Assembly (NCBI GenBank): GCA_963701245.1 | Contig: OY969576.1 | Location: forward strand, 1,178,001-1,242,000 | DNA: 64,000 nucleotides | From: CAWCCP01 sp963701245 | Lineage (GTDB): Bacteria; Patescibacteriota; Saccharimonadia; Saccharimonadales; UBA4665 | Reading direction: 5' to 3' | Shown here: piece after piece, positions 28,582 through 38,261 of the stretch | Position numbering within the stretch: the stretch's first letter is position 1 | Layout of the letters: every line of letters starts with the position of its first letter | Program-made: the position numbers and the translations under genes | Notes under the pieces: model-generated | Told to the model about the DNA's origin: nothing | The model's input: only the letters and a program-made list of their open reading frames with translations | Database searches by the model: none

Positions 28582-28760
28582 TAATACTTTTTTTGCAAAA
28601 CTATACGTTTACAGACGTTGTCCTGCAGAATCTTACGATACTTTCAGGCACTGTTTTAATTTTACAATATTCAATAGCATAAGTGATATGCCTGATGTTA
28701 TTGGAGTGCTGACTTACAAAACGTATCTATATTTTGAAATGAATCGTAGTCGGCTAAAAA

Positions 28761-29809
28761 CTATGCGACAATTCCACCGCCCAGTACCGCATCTCCGTCA
28801 TATAACACCGCCGATTGACCTGCTGTTACAGCGCGGACCTCCTCATTGAAATGTACCTGCCAGGTAGTGTCTGTAGACTTTTGCAAGTCTACTACTGTAA
28901 TTAACGGTGCCCGATAGCGTATTCGGACTGTAAGCTTTTGCTTCTTGCTTGGTTCACGATTAATCCAAAATGCATCCCCGATCGTAAGCTCCCGTTTCCA
29001 CAACTGGTGATCCTGCAGATCGGTAGTAACATAAATCGTATTCCGTTCCATGTCTTTACCGGTCACGTAGTACGGCAACCCACCACCGATTTGCAGTCCA
29101 TGACGTTGCCCAATGGTGTAGAAGATCGCTCCGTCATGCACGCCAAGATGACGCCCATGCTGATCGATGATCGGACCGGATGGTTGCGGACCGAGTTCCG
29201 TTAGCAAGAATTCTTTAATGCCTACTTTGCCAATAAAACAAATGCCCTGGCTATCTTTCTTATCGGCAGTATATAATCCAAACGATCTGGCAAGTTCCCG
29301 GACCTTTGTTTTCTCATATTCTCCAATCGGCATGAGTGATTTTTGTAAGGCGGTTTCCGAAACCCGATATAAGAAGTAGCTTTGATCCTTGCTTTTATCT
29401 ACACCCGTTAGTAGTGTTCCTTCCTTACTACGCGCATAGTGGCCGGTGGCAATTAGCTCTGCACCATCGCCTAGAGCAGTCTTTAGAAAAGCTTGAATTT
29501 CACCTCTTGGTTACACATAACATCAGGATTCGGCGTACGTCCAGCCCGGTATTCACTGATGAGGTAATCGACCACCAAATGCCGATACTCATGTTCAAAA
29601 TCATAGAGCTTAAACGGTATTCCAAGTTGCACAGCCACCCGTTTGGCATCCTGATAATCTTCTTTCCAGGTACATACCATGCCAGGTAAATCACGGCTCC
29701 AATTCTTCATAAAAACACCTGTCACTTCATAGCCAGCCTGCTGCAAAAGTGCAGCAGTGACTGACGAATCCACTCCGCCGGACATGCCGACATAAACTTT
29801 TTTTGACAT
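28761..29809 (-). CDS. mnmA: tRNA 2-thiouridylase MnmA, with a one-base frameshift
   Basis: Two adjoining frames together make one MnmA. Codons from 29809 encode the PP-loop VGMSGGVDSS and the catalytic Cys region TPNPDVMCNQE, then stop at 29483. The rest continues in another frame as AFLKTALGDGAELIATGHYA and then YFLYRVSETALQKSLMPIG, GICFIG (second catalytic Cys) and the beta-barrel end. Adding one base near 29493 gives a single ~349-residue frame. MnmA inserts the sulfur of 2-thiouridine at U34 using sulfur relayed from a cysteine desulfurase, plausibly the one at 42874. Confidence 0.9.
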
Positions 29810-29841
29810 ATAGTATCTATTCTAGCAAATTTTAGCCGTTA

Positions 29842-30756
29842 TTACGGCTTTTTCTGTTCAGCGTCGCGACTTTTTTCAAGTTGCTTTCGAAGCGTAAACA
29901 GTTCATGCCGACGTCCAATCCAGAAGACAACGAAGAACAACGGGAGCATAATAGCTGCCGGCCACCAGATGACTTTCGTAATGACGATGGTTTGGCCGTT
30001 ACCTGGTTTATTGTTACTCTGCGCCGAACCAGTCGCTACAGCAGTTAATTGTAGGAAGGCTTGGGTACCGTTTGCATCTGTTGCCTTCACAATAACCTCA
30101 TAAATACCAGCCGTTTTATAGGTGTGCGAAAAGGTTATTGTGCCGGCATTAGTCTGACTTAGCAAAGTTGTTGGCGAACCGTCGCCCCAGTCGACATCCA
30201 CCGCATACGGCCCAGTACCACCGGTTAAGATGATCGGCCAATCCAACTCGGTATTTGGCTGCGCACCACGTTCTGCATAGTTGGAAGTAAGTTCTACATG
30301 TGTACCGAACTGTAAGAATTGCGCATCATTATAGATAACCGATATGGCATTGGAGGCAGGGCCGGCTTGGTCGAGTGAATCGTATACAATAGCGATAATG
30401 TCGTCCACACCGGCAAAAAGATCGACTTGCAGTGAATAACTACCGTTGGTACAGACAGTTGAGCCTTCAAATACGTTATTTACAAATACCTTCACTAGCA
30501 AACCGCTTTTACAAATGCCGGCAACAGAGATTGGCGTAGTCGTAAAGACTTGACCATTGCTCACGGTTGATATGGTTGCACCCTGGGAAGGCGGTGCTGT
30601 CGATATTTCACCCTGCAAACCGACGGAGCCAGACGATGTTTCAGGAGGAAACGCTGGTGGCCCAGCGTGAACCTGACCATAGCTGCTAATCACTATACCC
30701 GTAATTAATAGACAGACTACACTAGCCAGACGTAACCCGGGCATTACTCGTTTCAT
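29842..30756 (-). CDS. Membrane-anchored surface protein with a PKD domain
   Basis: 304 residues: signal peptide (~1-30, VCLLITGIVISSYGQVHAG), an Ig-like segment, a PKD domain (~165-240: DVDWGDGSPTTLLSQTNAGTITFSHTYKTAGIYEV) with the usual W-DGS and HTY motifs, and a C-terminal membrane helix (WWPAAIMLPLFFVVFWIG) with a basic tail. PKD domains usually mediate binding or spacing outside the cell. It follows the DUF916-like gene and is probably in the same operon. Confidence 0.85.
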   Translation of the reverse strand: MKRVMPGLRLASVVCLLITGIVISSYGQVHAGPPAFPPETSSGSVGLQGEISTAPPSQGATISTVSNGQVFTTTPISVAGICKSGLLVKVFVNNVFEGSTVCTNGSYSLQVDLFAGVDDIIAIVYDSLDQAGPASNAISVIYNDAQFLQFGTHVELTSNYAERGAQPNTELDWPIILTGGTGPYAVDVDWGDGSPTTLLSQTNAGTITFSHTYKTAGIYEVIVKATDANGTQAFLQLTAVATGSAQSNNKPGNGQTIVITKVIWWPAAIMLPLFFVVFWIGRRHELFTLRKQLEKSRDAEQKKP

Positions 30757-30834
30757 ACTGTATTAAGCATAACCTCATTCCTCCAAAGCACAAAGAATAT
30801 ATCCGTTACTGCAGGTGACTTCGAGGAATACCTT

Positions 30835-31857
30835 TTATCGTCTGCTTGCTTTTCGGATGACACGACGATTGTACGATCGAATAAGTCGCGGTAAAACAAA
30901 GATCAGGAAAATGAGTAGAAGAACAATCAGAATGAACAAGATTATGACCGACATCGGGATAACGTAAAATGTGGAACTGGCGCTTAATAATTGTCCGTTA
31001 CTACCGTAGCCAAAATTTCCTTCAATTTTAAACTGGCCGAAAGAACCGACATTGGTAAGAGGTACGCCAAATTCACGAATACTGTCTGGCAAGACATTAC
31101 CTGGAGGATAATCGTTGTTGACGTTGAACGATGCCAGAATTTTATTGCTGTGATTTTTCAATAATATTTTGCCGAATGGCTGCTCTTGAACATTGCCTTC
31201 GTTTTGTATTTGGACACTCGCAGATAACTTCTTATTTGTAGTAAAGAAAGTGCTGTCACTAGATCCTAAACGCACGCCAAATCCTGCAATACTCATTTGT
31301 TCAATCAGTTTCCCAGGAACTTTAACGAGGATAAGCGAGCCGACGCTTCCAGCCAGGCTTACATTCTGATTTGGATTTTTTATGGACGAGGCTGGCGCAA
31401 AACGGACGACACCATAGTATCCACCACCAGCAGCACTTTTTGGTATTGTAATGGTTATCGGCACTTGCTTTTCTTGTCCAGGAGCTAGCGAAATGCTCGA
31501 TACTGGTCCTACAAATTGTTTTAGACTGTGGCTTGAAGCATACTGATTTGGATTTAAAATAATTTCAGGATCGCCAGTCTCGTTAGGATTGGCCGTAAAG
31601 TCATTCACGATAGTCTGTAGTACCGCCGGACTGGCCGTAACGTTTGTCACAATAATGTTAACCACTTGGGAAGTACCCGGTGCAATAGTTAAGTTTGTGG
31701 TTACCGGCGATATGCGAATACCATTACCACCCTCATTCGTGACTGCAGCGCTCGCATACGGCGCTGAGCTCAGCATAATTAATAGAACTGCCCCAATTGC
31801 AGCCAGAGACGAACTTAGAACTCTACGCATGGTGTATGTTTTCCCATTCTTAATCAC
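30835..31857 (-). CDS. Membrane-anchored surface protein, DUF916-like
   Basis: 340 residues. A signal peptide near 15-38 is followed by beta-rich Ig-type segments (ISPVTTNLTIAPGTSQVVNIIVTN; PGQEKQVPITITIPKSAAGGGYYGVVRF) and then a C-terminal membrane helix and a basic tail (RSYNRRVIRKASRR). The layout resembles the DUF916 (WxL-interacting type) proteins of Gram-positive bacteria, which bind surface partners. I rate this a structural similarity, not a proven identity. It sits between three secreted proteins and the PKD protein, all on the minus strand. Confidence 0.75.
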   Translation of the reverse strand: MIKNGKTYTMRRVLSSSLAAIGAVLLIMLSSAPYASAAVTNEGGNGIRISPVTTNLTIAPGTSQVVNIIVTNVTASPAVLQTIVNDFTANPNETGDPEIILNPNQYASSHSLKQFVGPVSSISLAPGQEKQVPITITIPKSAAGGGYYGVVRFAPASSIKNPNQNVSLAGSVGSLILVKVPGKLIEQMSIAGFGVRLGSSDSTFFTTNKKLSASVQIQNEGNVQEQPFGKILLKNHSNKILASFNVNNDYPPGNVLPDSIREFGVPLTNVGSFGQFKIEGNFGYGSNGQLLSASSTFYVIPMSVIILFILIVLLLIFLIFVLPRLIRSYNRRVIRKASRR

Positions 31858-31923
31858 TTTATACTAGCAAATCAATAAACCGTAAACAAGATAAAATGTC
31901 ATTTATCCAACATCATTAAAATA

Positions 31924-32991
31924 TTAAAACGTTGCCAGGGCGATATACGTGAGAGTTGTGACATAAATGCCGGGTGCTTGGCCCCCCGAGACATTCACCA
32001 AATAACTGGCTGTATATTCACGGTAATTTTCCGGACCACTATTACTTAAAACAGTGTCCCCTGAATTAAATCGATAACTATTTTGCTGATCATAGCCAGC
32101 AGTAGGCTGACCGGTACCCGGCCCTATTGGGTCGGTGCCGCTAGGGGGCGTAGAATTAGCGCGCAAGTTAAAGCCAAATTGACCGATACCTGGTCTGGAG
32201 ACATCGTTATTTGATAGTGCATTTATGACGTTATTTCCACTGGTCATTGTGGTACCATATACAGTTACCGCGTAACCATTATTGGCATTAGTTGCCGCCA
32301 GCATTTGAGACGTACCAGTCGCCGTATGAGTATTTGTTAGTTCACCGAAATCTATGTAATCGCCGGTAGCGTTCGCACAATTCAAACCTGGGATTGTTAC
32401 CCCTGTACAAAAAATTAGATACGGTGGGACAGTGGTACTAAGACCGATACTATTGAGTATTGCAAAGGCCATAGCTCCATAATCACTAGCAGTACCCGAC
32501 GCATCATTTGAAGCATACGTTTGAACACGAGCATAGTATGAACCCGATGAAGACGGATTTTGGATGCCAGTAAATAGATACGAAGCTTGGGTGACTGGCG
32601 TGAAAACTGATGACCGGGAAAGTATAATTTCATTTACCGTCGATGCGGCATTAATTGCAAATCCGGTGACTCCGGTTTGGGTACTTAACTCAGCACTACT
32701 AGCATCAAAGCCAGCCGGCGCTGTGCAGGGATCTCCTATAATTGCGTCATTTGAACAAAATTGAATTGAAATTGAGCCAAGTAAGCCGGCAGTTGCGGTC
32801 GTAATTGAAACTAGATAATTACTGTGAACGCTGATTCTATCGTCGCTCATTTTCAGACTACGGGTACCCAATTCAGCACTATAAACTGGGGTATACAAAT
32901 ATTGAAATAGCAAAGCGCCAAGAACAATAAAGATAAACGATACAAGGTATCTTTTTTTCTTTATTCTAATTTGTTTTTTCGGTTCATTCAT
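31924..32991 (-). CDS. Secreted surface protein, mosaic family member 1
   Basis: 355 residues. Signal peptide/anchor near 14-38, then a Ser/Thr/Ala-rich beta protein. The first half shares SLKMSDDRISVH...GLLGSISIQFCSNDAIIGDPCTAPAGF with the next gene upstream (33095); the second half shares FGFNLRANSTPP...YREYTASYLVNVSGG with the gene at 34567. It ends in TYIALATF, matching the ATGTF ends of the other two. Cysteine pairs in IQFCSNDAIIGDPC suggest a disulfide. Probably a cell-surface or fibre protein; function unknown. Confidence 0.75.
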   Translation of the reverse strand: MNEPKKQIRIKKKRYLVSFIFIVLGALLFQYLYTPVYSAELGTRSLKMSDDRISVHSNYLVSITTATAGLLGSISIQFCSNDAIIGDPCTAPAGFDASSAELSTQTGVTGFAINAASTVNEIILSRSSVFTPVTQASYLFTGIQNPSSSGSYYARVQTYASNDASGTASDYGAMAFAILNSIGLSTTVPPYLIFCTGVTIPGLNCANATGDYIDFGELTNTHTATGTSQMLAATNANNGYAVTVYGTTMTSGNNVINALSNNDVSRPGIGQFGFNLRANSTPPSGTDPIGPGTGQPTAGYDQQNSYRFNSGDTVLSNSGPENYREYTASYLVNVSGGQAPGIYVTTLTYIALATF

Positions 32992-33094
32992 AGAACCATC
33001 ATACTTCTAGCTTTTGAGTTCCACCAATTCATACCACTATCTTAATACGAGATCCTGTTTTCATCACAATCCGAATTGATGGAAGTCTATTCTT

Positions 33095-34420
33095 CTAGAA
33101 TGTTCCAGTTGCGATGAGCGTTTCGTTGCCGGAGTAGATACCGGCAGGAGTGGTTAAACTAGCTGTTGCTCCGAAATCGAATTCATCGACGGCATTGTAA
33201 CAAGGGGCTGCCGTCGTAGCGACCGTACTTCCATATGTGCCCGCCACGCTGCCATTAGCGCCGGAGGTGTCCATACTATAATAGATTGGCGGTGTAGCCG
33301 GTGTGTGTGTACCGTCGTTGTAATCACTGTCGCAGTTGATGGAACCGGTGGTACCAGCGCCCGCAACCGCATCTGTTCCACACCAGAGTCCGAAAGCCGC
33401 AGTTCCCGCTGGCATAGCCGATGGTCCGGGTGTTCCAGCGTTCACTGGTGGGATAGCACAGGTTGTATCATTGTCGGCACTAAGTCCTCCTGCGTCGGCA
33501 CATGCCGTGTTACTGGCCCGCATATCAATGATCGCTCCATGCGTCGCATTCGTTGAGAGGTCAGTAAAGACAGGAGCCGTATCAGTAGCTGTCGAATCAA
33601 GGATGAGTGTAGGTGAGCCGTGTCCTATAGTAATTGATGGATAGGTAAGATTGGTAGCCGCACAGCCATTTGCTGTTGCGGTAGGAGCAGGACTCCACGG
33701 CGTACCGCCGTTTGGATCAAGGGCCGTGACACAGAATTCCAGCTGCTCCTGTACGCGGGCGGTAATGGTTATCGGGTTGGTAGTAGCAAGCGCCACACCA
33801 CCATAGTCAACGTAATTACCTGGCACGGTCGGACTAGTATAAGTACCCCATGAATTTCCGGAATAAGTGACAATTCGAGCATAGAAGGTCCCAAGTGTAC
33901 TTGGGTTAGTGATGCCGCTTAAGGCAAAAGATTCCGTAGTACTGGCTTGCATGTCATGGGTTGGGTGTGCACCTGCCGTGTTGTCGTCAGCCAATTTAAC
34001 TTGGTGAGCAGAAGCTGTGACTGCCCAGTTATCTGTACCGGTTTGTACCGTACCGCTGACAGCCGCCGCATTCAAGGCCGCACCTGAAGCACTCATACCC
34101 GTCGGCGCGGTACAAGTATCGCCTATCAGAGGATCAGTGGAACAGAAATCTATAACCATCGAGCCGGTTGCCCCTGTAGCAGATGTCGTAAAGGTAACTA
34201 AATAAGTAACACCCGAACCACTACCAATACCGGAGGGTACAGTTGCGTTGGAACTTATTCCCGAGTCACTCATTTTAATACTTCGAGATTGTAACTGTAG
34301 TGCATCCGCTTTACCACTTTGTAGAAGAGGTAAAGTTGCTACGACCAATAAAGCAGCAAGCATCGTATATAGTACGCGGCGTGCTGAGCTAAAAGTAGTC
34401 TTAAGATCCGATTTACTCAT
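33095..34420 (-). CDS. Secreted surface protein, mosaic family member 2
   Basis: 441 residues with a signal peptide (~14-41, ML...ADA). The N-terminal domain (IKMSDSGISSN...SMVIDFCSTDPLIGDTCTAPTGMS) is a close relative of that at 31924. The remainder is low-charge, Thr/Gly/Ala-rich beta sequence with several spaced Cys, and the last residues are ETLIATGTF. The local composition and repeats suggest an extended extracellular protein. It lies between the other two members in the same orientation. Confidence 0.75.
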   Translation of the reverse strand: MSKSDLKTTFSSARRVLYTMLAALLVVATLPLLQSGKADALQLQSRSIKMSDSGISSNATVPSGIGSGSGVTYLVTFTTSATGATGSMVIDFCSTDPLIGDTCTAPTGMSASGAALNAAAVSGTVQTGTDNWAVTASAHQVKLADDNTAGAHPTHDMQASTTESFALSGITNPSTLGTFYARIVTYSGNSWGTYTSPTVPGNYVDYGGVALATTNPITITARVQEQLEFCVTALDPNGGTPWSPAPTATANGCAATNLTYPSITIGHGSPTLILDSTATDTAPVFTDLSTNATHGAIIDMRASNTACADAGGLSADNDTTCAIPPVNAGTPGPSAMPAGTAAFGLWCGTDAVAGAGTTGSINCDSDYNDGTHTPATPPIYYSMDTSGANGSVAGTYGSTVATTAAPCYNAVDEFDFGATASLTTPAGIYSGNETLIATGTF

Positions 34421-34566
34421 AAATATTCTATCTGTTTTAATTTTTTAGTTTTACCCGTTCTTTAGCATCCTATCATGTTTATGTTTTTATAATCAAGTCA
34501 GAAACGTTGTACTAATTAATAGTTATCCACAACTGGTTGATTGCATCAGGCAATTCACTACTCAAT

Positions 34567-35373
34567 CTAGAACGTCCCAGTCGCTACTAGTACGTGGTAA
34601 AAGGTATAAAAACCTCCTGGCGTGACATTAGAAATATTAAATATGTAAGACACGGTATAGGTCGTAAAACTGGAATCGCTATCCGAGTAGGCAATCTCAT
34701 CGCCCTGGTTGTATTGATATAAGTTCGGTGTGTTGTAACCAGGTGCAGCTGTCCCAAATGAAAAGGTACTGTCTGGATCTTGTTGTGGATTTGCCCCAAA
34801 TGCTGTCGGCACGGTATTGGCAACTAAATTAATGCCGAACTGTTCTACCCCAACCTGAGACGACGTCGGAGAAGTTAAAGATTGCATCGTGTAGGTCTCA
34901 TTTGTTGGTGGACCAGAAGCATTTACCACGGTGTAGCCATGGGATAAATACGCTTCCACGGAAAATGTCGCGGTGGTTGTCTTTGTGTTTAGTGGATCTA
35001 GTGATCCAAGGTAGGTATTTGTATTCGTCACATCAATCTGTATATATGGAGTTCGATCGGTGTTAAATCCTGCATGCGCTTGATAATTCGCACTTGAAGT
35101 TGGACCTACTGTTAATTCACCAGCGGATGTCTTAGCACAATAGCTACTGGAGCAGGCATTCAATTGACCACCGCTCCCAAAGTAAGCCTCGCCTATCTCA
35201 TAATTTGTGCTCGAAGAAAGACCACCGGCCATTACAGTTGCTGGGATGGCCAGGCTGACGAGGAGTGTAAAGAGTAAAAAACGAAATGGATTGGGAAAAT
35301 TTTGGGGAAAATAAAATAGTCGCGTCAAGGGACGCCAAAATTGCAGGTTGATTTTTTGTTTCCACGACTTCAT
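34567..35373 (-). CDS. Secreted surface protein, mosaic family member 3
   Basis: 268 residues. A basic N-terminus and signal peptide (~28-50, FLLFTLLVSLAIPATVMAG) precede a domain with four Cys (NACSSSYCAK). The C-terminal half (VEQFGINLVANTVP... FTTYTVSYIFNISN) is homologous to that of the 31924 protein, ending HVLVATGTF. No enzyme motif. It is divergent from the fibre-like gene at 35500. Confidence 0.75.
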   Translation of the reverse strand: MKSWKQKINLQFWRPLTRLFYFPQNFPNPFRFLLFTLLVSLAIPATVMAGGLSSSTNYEIGEAYFGSGGQLNACSSSYCAKTSAGELTVGPTSSANYQAHAGFNTDRTPYIQIDVTNTNTYLGSLDPLNTKTTTATFSVEAYLSHGYTVVNASGPPTNETYTMQSLTSPTSSQVGVEQFGINLVANTVPTAFGANPQQDPDSTFSFGTAAPGYNTPNLYQYNQGDEIAYSDSDSSFTTYTVSYIFNISNVTPGGFYTFYHVLVATGTF

Positions 35374-35499
35374 CGTAAGTACCTATCTAATATAATGACG
35401 TAAATTTAGGTTAAAAACAACCTGTTTATGCTTGGACTATATCTTATGCATGGTTTCTTGTATGATGTTATATGAAAACTAAACATAAGGCTTTTCGAG

Positions 35500-36510
35500 A
35501 TGGACGCCAAGCAACCGAAACCGCCGGAAGAGGCGAAGGACGGTGAAAATTTGGAATCTACCGGGGGTGACGGAGACTCCCTGGAGGGTAGTGCCAATGG
35601 TTCTGACGCAAATGTCACTGACGCTACCAAAAAAGAAGGCGATGCCGTACCGACCCAATCGCAAAAAAAAGGTTTCAAACAAAAACTTCAAAAATTTAAC
35701 ATCTATTTGTTGATGTTTATATTTGTCTTGGTAATAGCCGGTGGAATCGTACTGGTAGGCTATTATCAGGGTCAAAAAGCCTCAAGTAATGCCCAGTTAA
35801 AGACTTCTACTCTAAATCAAAATACCTTGAATCAGCTGGCGAATAGTGACGCAACCATTGGCAATACATCGGAAGTGTTAAATGTTGAATCAAGCGCTGT
35901 ATTTGCCGGTAACGTGCTCGTTCGTAATGATTTGCAGGTTGCAGGTAGCATCTCAATTGGCGGCACAGTAGCTTTAACCAATTTGGCGGTGACGGGCAGC
36001 ACTTCACTTGGCGCCCTATCAGTGAGTAAAAACTTAGCCCTGACCGGTAATGCGTCTATTCAAGGTGGAGTGACCATTGCCCAAAGCTTACAGGTAAACG
36101 GTAGTGGAACATTTAGCGGTTCGCTTTCCACTCCCCAGCTCACCACGACTAATTTCCAGCTGAACGGTGATCTAAACCTCACCCATCACATTACCGCCGG
36201 CGGACCAACACCAGATCATAGCGCTGGATCGGCGGTTGGCGGTGGCGGTACCACCACGGTAGGTGGTTCCGATACAAGTGGTTCGATTACCGTGAATACC
36301 GGTAGTAACCCTACGTCGGGCTGTTTTATTACAGTTCTCTTTGCCCAACCGTTTAACGCGACTCCACATGTTATAGTCACGCCGATCGGTCTCGCAGCAG
36401 GTGGTCTTGACTGGTATGTAACTCGTACGTCAACGCAATTTAGCGTATGTGATGCATCCAACCCACCGAGTGGCAGCTCGTTCGGTTTTGATTACTTTGT
36501 ACTAGATTAA
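35500..36510 (+). CDS. Type II membrane protein with beta-repeat stalk and fibre-like tip
   Basis: 336 residues. A charged cytoplasmic N-terminus (~1-68), one membrane helix (~69-90), then about ten short repeats of the form 'x-V-x-G-x-x-x-I/L-x-G' (NVLVRNDLQVAGSISIGG...; NLAVTGSTSLGALSVSKN), as in beta-helical phage fibres and bactofilins. A Gly/Thr linker leads to a C-terminal beta domain (SGCFITVLFAQPFNATPHV). Probably a surface fibre. It is convergent with the F1-ATPase operon, with 5 bp between the stops. Confidence 0.75.
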   Translation: MDAKQPKPPEEAKDGENLESTGGDGDSLEGSANGSDANVTDATKKEGDAVPTQSQKKGFKQKLQKFNIYLLMFIFVLVIAGGIVLVGYYQGQKASSNAQLKTSTLNQNTLNQLANSDATIGNTSEVLNVESSAVFAGNVLVRNDLQVAGSISIGGTVALTNLAVTGSTSLGALSVSKNLALTGNASIQGGVTIAQSLQVNGSGTFSGSLSTPQLTTTNFQLNGDLNLTHHITAGGPTPDHSAGSAVGGGGTTTVGGSDTSGSITVNTGSNPTSGCFITVLFAQPFNATPHVIVTPIGLAAGGLDWYVTRTSTQFSVCDASNPPSGSSFGFDYFVLD

Positions 36511-36515
36511 GCGAT

Positions 36516-36887
36516 TTATACGTCGAGAAAAACGATTACTTTATCGGCTTTAACATGCATAATGCCGCCCGATATTCGGATTTTCTGGTCACCGCGATTC
36601 ACGGTTCTTAGCACTAACTCACAGGGACTTAGTAGCGATATGAAGTTATGGTGCTTCGGCAGTACATCAAAGGGTCCAGTGGCATTTTCAGCGCTAATAC
36701 TGAACGCAGGGCCATCGTAGTAATCATGAAACGGCGAATATACCTTGACCTCCATACTGAGCTGGCCATTTTGTTTGACATTACTAAACTCATCGACGGC
36801 TTCGCCTTTTTCTTTTTCTTCTCTGGTCTTAGGTGCCTTCTGCCCTTCGTCGATTACCTTGTGATCATCGACATCGGCTGCACTCAT
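36516..36887 (-). CDS. atpC: F1-ATPase epsilon-like subunit, N-terminal domain only
   Basis: 123 residues. The beta-sandwich of epsilon is clear at ~44-123 (MEVKVYSPFHDYYDGPAFSISAENATGPFDVLPKHHNFISLLSP). Two differences from normal epsilon stand out. A ~40-residue acidic extension precedes it (DVDDHKVIDEGQKAPKTREEKEKGEAVDEF), and the C-terminal helical hairpin, which inhibits ATP hydrolysis in many bacteria, is absent. The start overlaps the atpD stop by ATGA (36884-36887). Epsilon-like by fold and by position at the end of the operon. Confidence 0.85.
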   Translation of the reverse strand: MSAADVDDHKVIDEGQKAPKTREEKEKGEAVDEFSNVKQNGQLSMEVKVYSPFHDYYDGPAFSISAENATGPFDVLPKHHNFISLLSPCELVLRTVNRGDQKIRISGGIMHVKADKVIVFLDV

Positions 36888-38188
36888 ACAACTATTTCCT
36901 CGATACTTTTCAAGGTTTCCTCACGCGTGAAGAAGTCACCCTTAACTCCCGTGTGTTTGGTCATGACATTCATATTTTGAGTGAAGTTGGCAATCAGTTT
37001 CTTAGCTTTAGCATAATCCGCTCTATCAGCCGGACTTAACTCGTTTTCTCCAATAATAGCGATAATACCTTTGAGCGATTCGTACTTTTGTAATAGGGCC
37101 TGAACTTGAACTGTCAGCAAGTAGTGACGTTCACCAACGATTTCAGGTGTCAAAAGTGAAGACGTCGTAATATTCAAATCGACAGCCGGACGAATTCCCT
37201 GCTCGGCAACCTTACGTGACAGCACGATGATCGAGTCCATTTCGTGCTGAATAAACTGCACGGCGGGATCGCTAATGTCATCGGCAGGCACATAAATTGT
37301 CTGGACCGAGGTAATTGACCCATTTTCGTTAGAGCTCAAACGGTCTTGCAGCACTTTTACGTCCGAGAAAACAGTCGGCTCGTAACCACCTTCATTCGGT
37401 ACCTGGTCCAAGATTGTAGAAAGCTCATTTCGTGCTTGGATGTAACGGAACATGTTGTCGGCAAAGAACAGGATATCTTTATGTTGCTCATCACGGAAAT
37501 GCTCTGCAGAGGCAGTCGCGGAAATACCAATTAGCGAACGTTGTACAGGGTTTTCATTCATTTGGGCAAAAAACATACAGGTGTTTTTGAGTAGGTCGTT
37601 TTCCTTTAGGGTTTCATATAACTCGTGACCCTCTCGAATACGCTCACCAATACCGGCAAAGAAAGATAAACCGCTGCCCGATCGGGCAATATTATTAATC
37701 AGTTCCATGGTGAGCACCGTCTTGCCGACACCAGCACCTCCAATAATGCCGATCTTTCGTCCTTTAACGAATGGTGTGAAGAAATCCATCACTTTAATGC
37801 CGGTTTCCAGAATTTCTGGTTTCTGGATTTTAAAGTCTGTGGTTCTCGGAGGCAACTTCAGGATATCTTTATACTTAACATTCTCGCCACTGATCGCCGG
37901 CTGACCGTCAAGAGGATCACCTAAGGCATTCATGATCCGTCCGATAGTCTGATCGCCTATCGGAATTTCAATACCCTTATGTGTGCGCTCTACCGTCATC
38001 CCTTTCATGAGATGTAAATCACTTCTCACATTCAAACAAAAAGCGATGCCACCGGGTTCCAAATGATCGACCAGAAGTTGTGTATCACGACCGTTTTGAA
38101 CGGTTACGAGCTCGTTTACACTCGGCGCGTCAGCGTCAAACTGAGCTCTCACTACCAAATCTTTCACCATCGTCACGACACCAGGCAT
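36884..38188 (-). CDS. atpD: F1-ATPase beta subunit, divergent
   Basis: 434 residues, shorter than the usual ~460-480. Catalytic residues are kept: Walker A GGAGVGKT (150-157) and Glu182 in GERIREG. The DELSEED loop that contacts gamma reads ENELSPAD (381-388), so two of the acidic residues are lost. The stretch after the catalytic domain differs from normal beta (DLNITTSSLLTPEIVGERHY instead of DPLDSTSRxLDP). It should hydrolyse ATP, but coupling may differ. Confidence 0.9.
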   Translation of the reverse strand: MPGVVTMVKDLVVRAQFDADAPSVNELVTVQNGRDTQLLVDHLEPGGIAFCLNVRSDLHLMKGMTVERTHKGIEIPIGDQTIGRIMNALGDPLDGQPAISGENVKYKDILKLPPRTTDFKIQKPEILETGIKVMDFFTPFVKGRKIGIIGGAGVGKTVLTMELINNIARSGSGLSFFAGIGERIREGHELYETLKENDLLKNTCMFFAQMNENPVQRSLIGISATASAEHFRDEQHKDILFFADNMFRYIQARNELSTILDQVPNEGGYEPTVFSDVKVLQDRLSSNENGSITSVQTIYVPADDISDPAVQFIQHEMDSIIVLSRKVAEQGIRPAVDLNITTSSLLTPEIVGERHYLLTVQVQALLQKYESLKGIIAIIGENELSPADRADYAKAKKLIANFTQNMNVMTKHTGVKGDFFTREETLKSIEEIVV

Positions 38189-38261
38189 TACTATAAAACC
38201 CTTATGCTTTTAATTGCATTAATACTACTAAGAAATACGTCATAGCGGAACAAACCAATCA

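Noticed and set aside
33336..33644. Plus-strand frame of 102 codons
   Set aside because: It lies opposite the secreted protein at 33095 and has no motif; a composition shadow.
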